NCBI GenBank assembly: GCA_029204225.1
Contig: CM055109.1
Coordinates: 21,386,349 to 21,450,348 of the forward strand
Length of the DNA: 64,000 bases
Source: Diphasiastrum complanatum
Taxonomy: Eukaryota; Streptophyta; Lycopodiopsida; Lycopodiales; Lycopodiaceae
Reading direction: 5' to 3'
Each line of letters opens with the position of its first letter. Position 1 is the stretch's first letter. The position numbers and the translations under genes were made by a program. The notes below the pieces were generated by a model. It did no database searches and was not told where the DNA came from. It saw nothing but the letters and a program-made list of their open reading frames with translations. Of the stretch, positions 21,112 to 36,700 are shown in pieces.

Positions 21112-21562
21112 TGTTATGTACCATAACGGTACGCCCTTCAGTGACGGCCTCGCAAGGGGCATGACGCAGGACTGGAGTTATCGACATGTCTAGGTGTCAC
21201 ACGTCACCATCCTAGGTGGTCACGTGTCACCGGCAGGACCGTGCTTGATGGGACCCACTGTGCTATGCCTATATAGTGGTGGGGTTTTCCTCTTTCCATT
21301 CACTCAGTCTACCCGGGAGTTGGTGGATGGAGAGCACGTGCATTAGCCAGGATGTATCTCCAGGCCAGGAGATGTGTGCTAGGGAGATTCGAGTGCGATG
21401 GCTAGTGGTATGGGATGCCAATTATCGTAGGAGGTGTCGATTGCTCCAGGGCATGGGGGTGGGTCGGTTGTGACCCTAAGGTTGGCCGGTTACGGTGTGT
21501 CGTCACCGGTATGGGGTGTGCGGAACCTTCAAGGCAGTCGATGATCCTAGGGAGATGTAACA
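21112..21562 (+). repeat. 5' LTR of Gypsy element G1
   Basis: The 451-bp segment starts TGTTATGTACC and ends GATGTAACA, followed by two bases and TGGTATCAGAGC. A TATA box (CTATATAG) lies at 21269-21276. TG...CA ends, the binding site and plus-strand gag downstream all agree. The 3' LTR is absent. Confidence 0.8.
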
Positions 21563-21564
21563 GT

Positions 21565-21576
21565 TGGTATCAGAGC
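21565..21576 (+). other. primer binding site of Gypsy G1 (Met tRNA type)
   Basis: TGGTATCAGAGC, complementary to the 3' end of the initiator-Met tRNA, follows the LTR by two bases. Confidence 0.85.
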
Positions 21577-22862
21577 TGTCGATTTCCTTAAGGTGCACAA
21601 GTGTCCTTATTCATCTTTGCGTTGGGTATTCCTCATTGGAATGTGGCTTTTGGGTTTTACAAACCTTGTTCAATTTCTTTTGAAAAGGTTGAGCCTTTTT
21701 GTTGAGAAGAGAACTTATGGTTTAGTTGCTAGTTATTTTCTTGACAGAAGCTTGAGGCCTTTCAAAACAAAGAAAACTGAATGTTTTTTTTGGGCTCGCT
21801 GGCTCGCCTGCCTTAGACATCGTCCACTACACTGCAGATGTGGCAACCCAGTGGCTCCTCGCAATAGAAATTTGTGTTTTAGTGCCTCTTTTGCCTCGGG
21901 ATCCGTGGGAGGTACCCGCAGTTCAGTAGAGCTCTGACTGCACCCCAAGATCCGTATGGGGGGGCCTGTTGCGCGTCAGGCAGTACTGCGGGTTATCCTG
22001 GGGCTTATGAAGAGAGGCGAGGGAGGGGAAGGAGTTATTACCTTCCCCAGTATCTGGTGCCATGATATGACAGGGAGGGCGTGCCTCCCCACGGCATCTT
22101 CCCACCCTTCCTTTGCTTCTTGTAATTTTTTTTATTAGGCCTTGTGCAAAGTTGTGGGGATTTGAAAACAATAAACCTTGTATTAAGTTTAAACTTTCTA
22201 ACTTTGTTGAATCTGTAAAAAAGTTGCACCACCAATATTCTCATAGACCTGTCCTTTTAGTCCATACCTCTTCTCTGTATCTTTGCACCACCAATATTCT
22301 CATAGACCTGTCCTTTTAGTCCATACCTCTTCTCTGTACCTGTAGATCTCCAAAGCTTGGAGAAGAGTTGTGGTACGTTGGAGTTGAGAGAGAGAGAGAG
22401 GGGCGGTAGTGGTCTGAATTGATTTTCATAAGTCTTTGGGGTCCATGAGCCATGTGGCACCTTTTGGTGGCCCTACATGGCTAGAAATGTCTAGAAATGT
22501 TTAGAAGGGACAAATGGCTAGCAATGGCTACATGGCTAGAAATGTCTAGAAAGGACAAATGGGGCCCCACATGGCCTCACATGGCTAAAAATGTCTAGAA
22601 GGGACAAATGGGATCTTTCTTGGGCCCCACTTGTCCTTTTCGCATTAGGGTGGAGAGGAGCTTTGGGGAGGGGATAAAGGAGATACGTTCACTTACTTTC
22701 CCTCATTCTCCCAAGTTGTTGTAGAGTTCTTTTGCTCTTAAGTTGCATGTTCTCAAGTTGGTTATTTCTTGAGGCCCTGTGCACTAGCTTTTCCCTTTTT
22801 GCAGTTTTTACACCATAGCTCTCCGTTTTCCCTCTAGTTTTTTGTCAGTTACTCCTAATTCC
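21577..22862 (+). other. untranslated leader of Gypsy G1
   Basis: Long region between binding site and gag. It contains a 59-bp tandem duplication (about 22224-22340; TTGCACCACCAATATTC occurs at 22224 and 22283) and a block of TGGCTAGAAATGTCTAGAA repeats at about 22470-22615. The 114-codon ORF at 21593-21937 has no recognisable domain. Confidence 0.6.
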
Positions 22863-23970
22863 ATGGACACCCTTGTGGATGAGACGAGAGCTCCAAGTCC
22901 CGTCGGGACTGATATGGAGAACATGGCGCGTGCCATAAATTTGTTACAACAACAAATCGTGGACATGCGCTCAAAACATGAACGGGCAGAGGTCGAGATT
23001 CGGGCTATGTCCTAGTCTCGACAGGCTCTCCTAAACCCGATGTTTAGTCCGGAGTTTTTTACCGGAGAGAAGCAGGACAGACACCAAGATGTGTTGCTTG
23101 CCTGGTTAGATCGATGGTCATCGCATTTCTCCATGCACGATCTACTAGATAGCTCGTGTATTTCGACGGCCATCATGTTTTTACGCGGTAAGGCATATTC
23201 TTTGTGGCAGGATCTTAAAGATCGAGCTACGATCCCAACTACTTTTGGAATGATTTCCAAGTAGCCTTTAAGACTGGCTTTATGCCTATCCTAGACGATT
23301 GTCGATTTGCCACGTTGCAAATGGGGACGAAGCCCTTGGACGTCTACTTGCAAGACTTCCAAGAGGCTGCTTCGCGATTTTTTAACCGCATAGACAGGTT
23401 ACTCCTTAAGTTGCATTTCATTTTGGGCTAGCTTAAGGAATATCAGTTGAAGTACGCCGTAATCAGCCACAATCCTTAGAGGATGTCGTGCATTTCACTC
23501 GAATTTTGGACGATACGCACACGATAACCCGCAAAGAGCAACCAAAGCCCGAAGCCAAAGACAAATCCTCTGTGGGCCCTTCTTTCAAAAAGGGCAAGGA
23601 GCGTATGGTCGGCGGAGCTTCTCCTTCGAGGAAGAAAAAGAAGCGCCCTCAGTTGGAGAGAGCGGACTTTGACAAGGCCAAAAGCGACGGGCTGTGTTTC
23701 TCCTGCATGGAGAATGGGCACCTTTCCAAAGACTACCCGAAGAGACGGAAGAAGGGTGGCCGCTCCTTTAAGGCACCATGTAATTCTTCTATTTCTTGCA
23801 TTGATGTATCTTTTAAAGATGAAACAGTTTGTATGAATTGTTGTTTTAATACTGCAGTGTTTGGACCTCACGACCTCATTCGTACGAGTGGGTTCGTAGG
23901 CAGCCAACCTGTGAGTATTCTTTTTGACGACGGTTCTACGCCTAATTTTATTAATGCTAAGTTGGTGTAG
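22863..23970 (+). pseudogene. Gypsy G1 gag and start of protease
   Basis: Gag starts at 22863 (MDTLVDETRAPSPVGTDMEN). It has an in-frame TAG at 23013-23015, then the gag core (FFTGEKQDRHQDVLLAWLDR, FLRGKAYSLWQDLKDRA), a frameshift near 23255 and another before 23488. The last part carries a basic segment, a zinc knuckle with its last Cys replaced by Tyr (CFSCMENGHLSKDY), and the protease active site FDDGSTPNFIN near 23925. Further in-frame TAGs occur at 23968, 23977 and 24040. No functional product is possible. Confidence 0.85.
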
Positions 23971-25475
23971 AAGCTGTAGCTGGCAACCCCACCAAGTGAC
24001 CACAAGTATGTGGTTAGGATGGCAGCTGGTGGGGAGCAGTAGGTCTGGGACCACTTTGTCCTCCACGTGCCGTTGAAGATTCAAGACTATGTAGATAGTT
24101 TGTCTTTTCATGTCATGAATTTAGATAAGGTGGATGTAATCCTAGGAAAAGAGTGGTTTTTTTCTAAGAATGAGTCCTTAAAAAAAGACTATGTATCTCA
24201 TTGTATTTCTTTCTTGCATAATAACTCATGGGTTTGTCTTAAAGGCGATGACCCTGATCCGCCTTTTGTAACTGCTCATGAAACGAATCAATGTTAAATT
24301 CTGAGTATTTTTTTGTATTTATGTTATCTGAAAGATGAATCTTACATAGATGCGTTTAGTACTCATAATGTCAATGTTGATGTATCACCCTTCCCTAAAG
24401 CATTGTCTTTTACTAATGATAATTTAGAATCTTCGCTTGAGGGCAAAATCTTTAAGAGACTTAGGGAGGAATATAATGATATATTCCCTGAGCAGTTGCC
24501 TGAGGGTCTTCATGGGGGGAAGACTATCACATAGATCTCCTTCCCGACAGCTCCCCTGTATGGCTTTTTCCCTACAGGATGAGCCCGAAGGAAGAAGATG
24601 AAGTTGCTATTCAACTTAAGGAGTACGTAAAGGCCATATTTGGCCTAGTAAATCCCCTTGGGGAGCTCCTGTTTTACTAACCGGCAAGAAAGACGGTGGT
24701 ATTCATCTTTGTGTCGATTACAAAAAGCTTAATAAATGACATTTAAGAATCGCTATCCCTTACCTCGGATGGACGACTTAATGGACCGATTGAATGGTGC
24801 TAAGTAATTCACCAAATCGGACCTTAGTTCAGGGTACCATCAAATTAGAATACACGAGGGGGATGTTTCCAAAACTGGTTTTCGTACTAGATTCTTTACA
24901 GGATTTTTCCATAAATTCATTAAAGACTATGCCTTAGTTGCATTGCCTCTAACGAATCTTCTTAAGGGAGTGAAGAAAGCCAAACGAAAAACTAAAAAGG
25001 GTAATAAGAAGAAAGCCGGAAGGCGTTCGAAGATCAGTACTCCTGTAGTTTGGACTGATGAACTTAATCAAAGCTTTGAAGCTTTGAAGATGTTGGTGTC
25101 TACAGCCCCTATCTTACACATAGTGGACCCTAGCGGATCTATCCTAGTGAAAACAGACGTTAGGCGATAGGTGCAGTCCTTTACCAGGATGGTAGACATG
25201 TAGCTTTCGAAAGCAAGAAGTTAGACCCAGCTCAAAGTAGGTATTCTACTTATGAGAAGGAACTTTTTGCTATCATCCATGCGTTAAAGATCTAGAGACA
25301 TTATTTGTACGGATCCAAATTCATGGTAATGACAGATCATGAATCTCTTAAGTATATCTGTGATGCCTTGGACCTTAGGGGTCGTAAGGCCCACTGGTCG
25401 GAACTCATTCAAGAGTTCGAATTCGACATTAAGTACCGTCGAGGTACGTCGAATTGTGTCGTTGATGCTTGGGCT
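23971..25475 (+). pseudogene. Gypsy G1 protease end, RT with core deletion, RNase H
   Basis: The post-protease segment is readable at 24067-24297 (MNLDKVDVILGKEWFFS). The RT N-terminus follows in changing frames ([53 protein letters not shown]). At about 24905 the sequence jumps from the FRTR motif straight to the end of the RT thumb (FIKDYALVALPLTNLLKG), so the palm with the F/YXDD catalytic motif is deleted. RNase H is traceable to about 25475 (SRYSTYEKELFAIIHAL, MVMTDHESLKYI, RRGTSNCVVDA). Homology then switches to a Copia fragment. Confidence 0.85.
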
Positions 25476-25477
25476 TT

Positions 25478-26030
25478 CATAGTCAACACACTTAGCAAAT
25501 TCATGTCTAATCTAGACTTGCAACTTTGGAAGACTCTCAAGAGAGTTTTTAATAGATGCACAAGCTACCAAATATTATGCTACAATGGTAGCAAAGTTAT
25601 TGCTCTTAACTTATTCGAATATTCCAATTTAAATTGGAAGAGACGATCTTGACATGGGGAGATCGACTTCTTATCATTACTTCCACCTTTTACAAGGACT
25701 AGTTTCTTCGAACAATATATAGCAAAAGCCTATTTTACTACCCTCAACTAAGGTTGAATATGTTGTAGCAACACAAGCAACAACGGAAGTAATCGAGCTA
25801 TGATAATTGTTGCAGGATCTTAACTTCAGACAACCTAATCCAACTACCATTTATTGTGACAATTCTAGCTACTATTGTTCTCCCAATCCTACATTTCATT
25901 CTTGGACCAAGCACATCGAGATTCCATTTTCGTTTGTTTAAGAAAAAGTTCATGGTAAGCTTCTAGAACTAAATAAATGTTAACATACACTTGTCAAAAA
26001 CATCTATATGTAATCTGAGGCCAAGAAGAG
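25478..26030 (+). pseudogene. Copia RT-end / RNase H fragment
   Basis: Directly after Gypsy RNase H, plus-strand Copia homology begins (SKFMSNLDLQLWKTLKRVF, LCYNGSKVIALNLFEYSN). It continues in other frames through the terminal RNase H motifs (STKVEYVVATQATTEVIEL, TIYCDNSS, TKHIEIPFSFV) to about 26030. Several stops and frameshifts interrupt it. It marks the 3' end of a second element joined to the broken Gypsy copy. Confidence 0.8.
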
Positions 26031-26457
26031 ATATGGCTTTAGCCAATTAGATGATATTTTCACTGGTACCAATATTTCATTTATTTCACATTATTTGAAA
26101 ATCAAAGCAATTTTCACACAATTGGATTCAAATAATTCCAATACAGTCTATTCAGCACAACCTCCATCCATCACATAGCAACTGAAAAAACAATATATGA
26201 TTCGGAAAATCCAACACCAACATCCAAATCAAGATCTATGCACTTCACCTAAGAACTTGAGGAATGGCCAAAGGAAATGTATCACAAGAACCTGAATCAT
26301 ATATCAGTGGGAAGGCTTAACACATGCCATAAGATTCATTTGGATTTTGGTGAGTCCCACCACAATATACTATACAATTAGAATTAATAATAAGCGGGAG
26401 GGCATTGACATCTTGTACATATAAGCCCAACCCAGTACATCAGATATTCTGGGTCGC
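26031..26457. other. untranslated AT-rich sequence after the Copia fragment
   Basis: Probably contains the Copia 3' end, but no LTR ends or repeats could be set. No coding homology seen. Confidence 0.35.
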
Positions 26458-27672
26458 TTGATGGGTTCAGAATCCTTTCGTATTCCCAATGGTCAGTTCG
26501 TTAAGCGACAAGTCTCTCTTCCCGCTTCGTCCGGAGGTGTTGGTCTTTCTTGCACAGCTTCTACTGCTCCAGCTGCTTTTATGGGAAGTTGGGCCCTTGT
26601 TGCCTCTTCACTTATCTATCGGTTTCAGCAGGACAACAAGCCCATTCTTCTTGATTCAGTAGCTCATGTGGAAACAGACATTCTTCCTTTCCAACAACAT
26701 CTTCGTGCGGCCAAGGATCTCATCCCTCCACCTGTGCAAGCTTCTTTGTCTCCCTTTGAGACTTTGCTTAGCCATCAGCATGCTCATTTTCAGAAGTATC
26801 TTTTGGAGCGCTTCCACTCACATGCTTTCACTCAGCTTCTCAGAGATTCGCCTTCCGATGAGACTCGGGCTCGCCTTTTGTCTTGTGCAGGGCTCGGGTG
26901 CTGGTGCTTGGCTTGTTGCGCGCCCTATTGTTTCACACTTGCGCCTTTCTTCAGAGTTGTTTCTCACCGCTCTTCGAGTTAGGTTGGGTCTCCCTCATCC
27001 AGTGCTGGCAGGTTTGACAAAATGTTCTTGTGGTCACCCCGTTGATCCTATTGGCACTCATCTCATGCGTTGCCCTTCTGGGAGCGCACTGCGACTCATG
27101 ATTCCATTCGTGACGTATTGGCATCTATTGCACATGAGTGTGGCTTTCATGTTGTCCGGGAGCAGACCCACATCTTGCCTGTCTCTGATTCACAATCGCC
27201 TCGGCGTCGAGTTGATCTTGTTCTTTCGCGCGAGGGGATTCGCACGCTTGGGGATGTTGTTGTTGCTTATCCTTCGCAGCCTGACCTCCTTCGCCATGCT
27301 TCAACTACTCAGGGTGCCGCTGCTTCTCATGCAGCTCTAGATAAAGAGCGAGATTATTCACATCGCACTCTTGGAGAAGACTTTATTCCTTTTGCTTTGG
27401 AAACATATGGGTGCCTGCATAAGAAATTTGATGATTTTCTATCATCTTGTGCAGGTTTTGCAGCGAAACTCCAAGGACGTGAGGCCTCCCCTTTATCTAT
27501 CATTACGACTTATTATCGTCAACGAGTTTCTATGACTTTACAACGCACTCAGGCACTTGCAATACTTCGACGTGCCGTAGTTGCAGGAACGGCTGTTTCA
27601 CAGCTTCCTGCACTACCTAAACTTCCAACTGTCTTAACTAGCGACTTACACCAAGCATTAGGCTTTATGTAG
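26458..27672 (+). pseudogene. C-terminal region of a non-LTR-type reverse transcriptase protein with candidate nuclease domain
   Basis: Three frames join into one protein trace. 26458-26890 has RIPNGQFVKRQ...GGVGLSCTASTAPAAFMG, typical of the region after the RT in LINE-like proteins. 26890-27080 (shifted) has AWLVARPIVSHLRLSSELFL and the Cys/His cluster CSCGHPVDPIGTHLMRC. 27080-27672 is open to a TAG. The last part has RRVDLVLS ... LGDVVVAYP ... DKERDY, a D-x(n)-D/E-K arrangement like restriction-type (PD-(D/E)XK) endonucleases at the C-terminus of some site-specific LINEs. It ends with the LQRTQALAILRRAV segment common in these proteins. The RT domain itself is absent, so this is a 5'-truncated copy, broken by two frameshifts. 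The nuclease assignment is inference. Confidence 0.65.
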
Positions 27673-30375
27673 ATACTTTGCGAGATTGTTGCTTTGTTAT
27701 AGTTGTACAGTATCTCAATTCGCCTTATGGCCTTTACGCTTTGAACATGCATTCCTTTGTACTTTGATGGGTTTTTCCATCTTTTATTAATAAACAGGAA
27801 GCTCATCAAAGCTAAGACATCTTCATTTTCTAGTTGTCTTAAAGCTTATAACCCAATGAGCAGCACTTCTTTTCCTTAGTATAATTTTTTGTTTCTTAGA
27901 AAAGAAGAACCCTCAAACAAGTAACATTTTTGTCATTTGCCTCCAAGTTCGACTTCACTTGGCAATATGGATTTGGGTTTTTATCAATACAAAGGTTTGG
28001 ATGGACTCAAGAGGGTAGCAAAGAGTTGCTTGTACATTCGTTTCATCTTCTCTATTTCAAGTTTAATAGAAATCACGTTATCTTATGTTTGCTTTATGAT
28101 GATGGCATTGGATGCCATCCACAGTGTGAAATGATAGGATCTTGAATAATGTGAACTTAGGGAGTGGTTTTCTTCATGATATGTCAAAGATGAAAATTTG
28201 TAAAATTCAATATATTATCTTGCTTTTGGTAATCAAGTCATGCAAAATTCTCGTACGAAGCATTGGCACTTGGCAACGAACGAAGCATTGGCGCTTGGCA
28301 ACGAACTTCCGTGGAAACACTTGGCAGCTAGAGTTTTGGCATGGATTTTGGAGGATCAACAATAAATCTAGCATGTGTTTCATATTTAGATCAAGATAGG
28401 AGAGCAAAAAGAGGACTAATTTCCAATCTGCTTGACCTTGTTTATGTTGAATACAATCAGTCATTGTTGCTGATTCATTTTTTATGATGCTCATAATTTT
28501 TGTGATGTAATCACTGGGGAGTGTGATACAAAAAGGCAAAACCAATTATGGACTTTGTCAAATCATGGATTTGTGGAGAGTATCATTACTTCTAGCCAAT
28601 AGAAGAATGGAATAACAATGCTTCCATGTTCCTATGTCAAGAGAGTAGTGTAGTTTATACGCATAAGAGATTCTCATTTTGTAATTTTGAAACGCTGTAA
28701 AATTGATATAAGTGATGAAGCATCATCTATGAACACTAATCTCTTAGAAAGCATAGGTATAAAGTCAAGAAGACAAGGCGTATAATTATTATGATCTCTC
28801 ATCTCTTATTACACACATTAATTTAAAATATTTGCAATAGGAAGCACGTGAAAGAATGATTTTAAAATTTATTATGAATTGACAAAAACTCAAGGTTTCT
28901 ACAATATGTGTCTCTTGCCCCTTACAAAAGATTGTGTTAACAATAGAAAACAATTGGTCATTGCATTATCTTCAATGGAGAAATAACTAAGTGGCAAGGC
29001 ATTTGCTCTTATAACAAGTATAAAGAACACTCAATTAAGTCATATCAACTACACACATACTTCTACAAACTCATGGATATCTTTCTAACACTAGATAGTA
29101 CAAATGTAACTTTCCACCTTAATCTGACCAAAAAAAACATCATTAAAGATGTACTCTGATAGTACAAATGTACCTTTCCACCTTAATCTGACCAAAAAAA
29201 ACATCATTAAAGATGTCCGAAGCTGATTCGATTTCTGCACATCAATAATTTCAAGAACCTTCTTGAACAAATGACTGGTATAAGTACAATCTAACTCAAT
29301 AATGACAATATTATGTAGTCTAATAAAACTTGAATGTTAAAAGAGCAAAATACACCATTTGTAATGTTTCGTTGAATTGAGAGCACAATTTACAGATTTG
29401 CAAAACTGATTATTGGGTGCAATACAAAAACACTTTGTCACAATGCTTCAACAATGTGGATTCAAAAGAAACAGAAGAAATAATATTAATATTGAGTATT
29501 GTCATAAGTCAAAAGACGAAAACACAATTTCATGAATTAAGGGTATCAAAAAACCTATCTCAATTTCAACCGCAAAACAAAGAAAAAAATACAAATCTAC
29601 ATCACTTGGCAAGCTAACCGGGACTTGATTTATTGATCTATTTACATGAGAACTCCAACACGGAATCAGTAACATTAGTCTTTTGATAAAGGCGCCGATT
29701 TACCAGCAGCACATACCCATTAACATATAGGAAAAATAGGTCAACTGAATGCAATAACTACGAACATTATGCCAAAAGATCTAAAGACCTTCCGAAGTTA
29801 ATCTTGAAATGAGTTTGATAATTTTACAGCAACAGAAGTACGTTCCTGAATCTCTATGATGAAGAGCAGACTAAATCAACCCTAGAACAAAAGAACAAGA
29901 CAGACAAGGGAGATCAATAAAAAATGCAAAAAAAAAACTAGATGGCGATTGATTGCACGGAACTCTACAATAAACGTCCTGTTTGTATCAGCTCTCCTAT
30001 TACGAACTGTTGATTAGTTATTATCTGTAATAGATCAAAGTACTAAGCTAAAGGATTGCAAATATGAGAACAGGTAGGTGTGCATGATCAAGAAATAAAA
30101 TGGCTTATTTCTAAAAAATTTCCTGAAAAAGTGAAGAGAAAAGTTCTATGGAGTTACAGTGACCTAAAGACAAAAAAATACTCATTGAGCACTGCTGGTA
30201 ACGAGCTGGTGCATTTCCATATTAATCTCAAACTACAAAGTGTGCAATACTCTTTTCAACGATCCACATAAGATTTCCTATGACTAAGGTTCCAAAATAT
30301 GTTCAGCTCAATATATCCCTGAAAAAGTGTAATGACAGTATAGAGTTCTTGCATTCCTAATTCTAAGAACAAACT
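27673..30375. other. spacer downstream of RPL23
   Basis: No gene supported. It contains the 3' flank of the non-LTR copy (27673-27800) and the tandem duplication at 29094-29217. Other ORFs are short and unrelated. The last few hundred bases presumably hold the RPL23 3' UTR. Confidence 0.5.
29094..29217. repeat. 64-bp tandem duplication
   Basis: GATAGTACAAATGTA(A/C)C followed by TTTCCACCTTAATCTGACC... occurs twice with a 64-bp period and almost no differences. Confidence 0.85.
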
Positions 30376-33542
<3,167 letters not shown>

Positions 33543-33684
33543 GACTGCCGCCTGCCTGCCTGCCTGCCTGCCGCGCTCGCTCCTCTTCTCTTCTCTTCTC
33601 TCCTTTTTTTGTCTTCTCTTTTTCGCTTCTTTTCTCTTTTCTCTTCTCTTCGCTCAGACTGAACGAAAAGCTGCGTATAAGAAG

Positions 33685-33702
33685 CCCTAACCCTAAACCC
33701 TG
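33685..33702 (-). promoter_or_regulatory. telo-box in the RPL23 promoter/5' region
   Basis: CCCTAACCCTAAACCCTG contains the telo-box AAACCCTA-type motif, about 145-160 bp upstream of the RPL23 start codon. Telo-boxes are well known in plant ribosomal-protein promoters, where they act with TCP-bound site II elements. A TATA-like CTTATACGC (33672-33680 on the minus strand) lies between the box and the gene. Confidence 0.7.
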
Positions 33703-36700
33703 AATGGCCTAAAGGTAAGCTTTGTCCTCCACCGTTGGATCCTCACAAGACCTTCAAGATTCTGCAACGTCATCCACTCCCTACCTCCGTGAAGTTTTTT
33801 GGCATATGCTTGTGTTTTGGTTTTGGTTTTAATTCAAATGAGTTAAACAAACTACCTTTTAGTTATACTGTAAGCTTTTTGTGGGCTTGATATGTGGATA
33901 TTTGAAATAAATTGCTTTGTTATTTAAATTGAACTTTTTTTAAATTGATGTCACGTATTTTTTTCCCATTCCAAAAACTAATTTCCGTGCTTTTGATCAA
34001 TACATACTTTTGAATTTCATACTAACAAATACGTGCAAATACGTGGACAGGAGCAGGCGATGAGTGTCTGCCTGGGTTGTGTTGTTACTTTGTTGGAGAG
34101 CCATGTAGCCAGGTTCACACGTAGATTCGTATTTTCACGTTTCTTGCCATTTGTGGGGGTCGTCCGTGGTGTCGCTGCATGCAACGTTTTCTACGTGAGA
34201 GGCGAGGTGAGAGGAAGCGTTTGATAGATGCCAAAGATTGTCCTTGGTATTTTGATAGTATGTCAAAGACTGTCCCTGTCTCGTTTCAGATTTTGTTCTT
34301 GTAAAAAAGTTTGGGTGACCCTGTGCGTGCCTGTGCGCCTGTGGAATTGTTAGTTGTGTGTTGTTGCGGTTCATAGATTTGTGGTGGCTGTTTTAGGGAG
34401 ACCTGCCTTGGTGTCGTCGAAGAATTTCATCTGACCGTCTCTTTCAAGTGTACGTACTTTGCCGCTTTTAATGTTTTCTAATCTTCTACATAGTATATTA
34501 TATAGTCAGAGTTACGAAATAGCTAAAAGACCAGTTACAGAATGGTAGTCTTCGGAATGTATGAAGGAGAATACCGCTTGGGATATTGTTGGCATCTACC
34601 ATATGATGTTCTAGTAATTATGGACGCTGAAACGGTAGAAATTTGTGCAAGCCTTGCAACGATCAATCTGCTATAGAAAAGAGCTCTGATATAATAGTTT
34701 GCGTCAGACTTTTGCTTTTCAAACTCTCAAGGAAAGAAGAGTAAGTCATGTAAATTCAATATAGAGATGTTTAAACTATCCAATTGATGTGTACGAGAAC
34801 AACCTCGTAGGCTGGCAGATAGTTTGTGCCAATCCTAAGGCTTCAAGCTCTTTCTCTATACTGTGGTCCCCGGATGTCGCAAGCGTATAGACTATTATCT
34901 AAGCTGCTTTCGCGGCTGTTTCTTTTGCTCGTTGGACTGCCATTGACGGCAATAACCACTTGATCATTTTAAGCTTTATCCGACATGTTTCTTCGTATAT
35001 ATCTGATGAAGGGCCTTGGACACCTACTAAATCTGCTAACAAGATTCATGCTGATTCTGACATCATCTGCTTGTGGACGTGTTATCCTTCGTTTGAATTT
35101 TATAGAAACATCTGAGCTTCCAACCTGAAAATATTGACTCTGAGTACGCATGATTCATGCGGAACAATTCTTATGTTAGTCCACGTGATGGGGTATAGGT
35201 CTATAGAAACGGATGGCCATATTAATGGATATTCAGAGATAGAGACGAAAATAATAAAAAAAATTATTCGTTTGAGAATTCAGAGTCTTGGTTTGTCGCG
35301 ATATATGTGGGGAAGTAGAGGTAATTCTCTGCCAGAAAGAACGGTAGCTTCAATATTGATGCAGAAGCTCTAGCTATACATTGTATGCATTTTCAACGTC
35401 TTTCAGTGCTTTGTAGAATATAGGTAGATCAGCCGAAAGTGCTGAAATAGTAATAGGACGGAAAAGACGTTCCTTGGCATAAAGTAAACCCGCCTGAAGC
35501 TACCAACTTTCCACAATCTGCAAACAGGGGAGTCTAACCTGCACCTACGTAACACCTATGTAACAAAAATCGCAACTCAAAAGCGTTATTGTATAGACTC
35601 TCATCGAAGAAGTTGAGCGCAAAATTGTTGCTGGTGGGAGTAGAACACATCAAAAAATCCATTCCCAGAAGCTACTCAGGTAGAGGGCATGAGGCACAGG
35701 CATTACCACAAGAAGCATCACGAACGTGGATTCCATTGTGCTGGCTCCAGGCTGATGTCAGAAAGTGCCCACAGAAGAGAAGCTGGATCCGATCAGAATG
35801 AAAGTTGTTGCTTGCATTCAATGCCCTTCTGGTAGCCAAACCGTATCTACAGTAATTACAAAGGAAGTATGAGAAAGGAAGAGAGATAAGAGAGGAAATA
35901 AAGGGATCGGGATGGCAGAAGATGTGGGTAGATAGTAGGATTAGATGCAGATGATGATCACCACTAACAACCAGATAAAATGGAATCCGAGTGAACGGGA
36001 CACCCGAGCTCCCCCTTGAATCTTGCCCCTCATATATCTTGTTGGCATGGGAGCACGTTTTAACCCTTAACCCCTAACTCGCAATTTGCCAAGCGTGGTT
36101 GACGATTTTTATTTTAAAAAAACCTGCTTTTAATATTAATGTTTCACATTTAGGTGGCTTGTTTCAGTAATCCATGTCTGTTGTTTGTTCTCTAATTCAC
36201 TAAATTTCGGCAACTTGTGCATTAGACATCTGCATGAGATTTCGGGCTTGTAACTACAGTTACGTTATTGAGCTCATGTTAATACAGCACATGAAAAATT
36301 GGGTTCCGTGTACACATTAAATAATAACATCTGGGTTTATCCTTGAATGTCTACTAAAAGAAAAGCGGCACGTCTCTTCTATTCACAAGTTAACCTGTAA
36401 CTGGCTCTGGATAGCAGATACAGGTTATAATTTCAAGAATGCAAGCTTTGCCACAATGACTTGCGGAATCTCTTTCATTGTATTCTCCAGTTCTTGTAAC
36501 ATTTATTTTACCATTTCCTCACAAACTTTTTCCGAAATAGTAGGTACTATCTCAAACAGGTGTTTCCCGATTTCTTCTTCCTCTCTCAACTTCATATAAG
36601 TAAATGATATTATTTGCTGATTAATACCACACGAATTCACATTTGATGATATTCTACGACGGCTCTCACATGTCTATACTAGATTCTCTGGAAGTTCATA

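Noticed and set aside
21593-21937. 114-codon ORF in the Gypsy G1 leader
   Set aside because: No gag or other domain, lies between binding site and the true gag start at 22863, and overlaps ORFs on the other strand.
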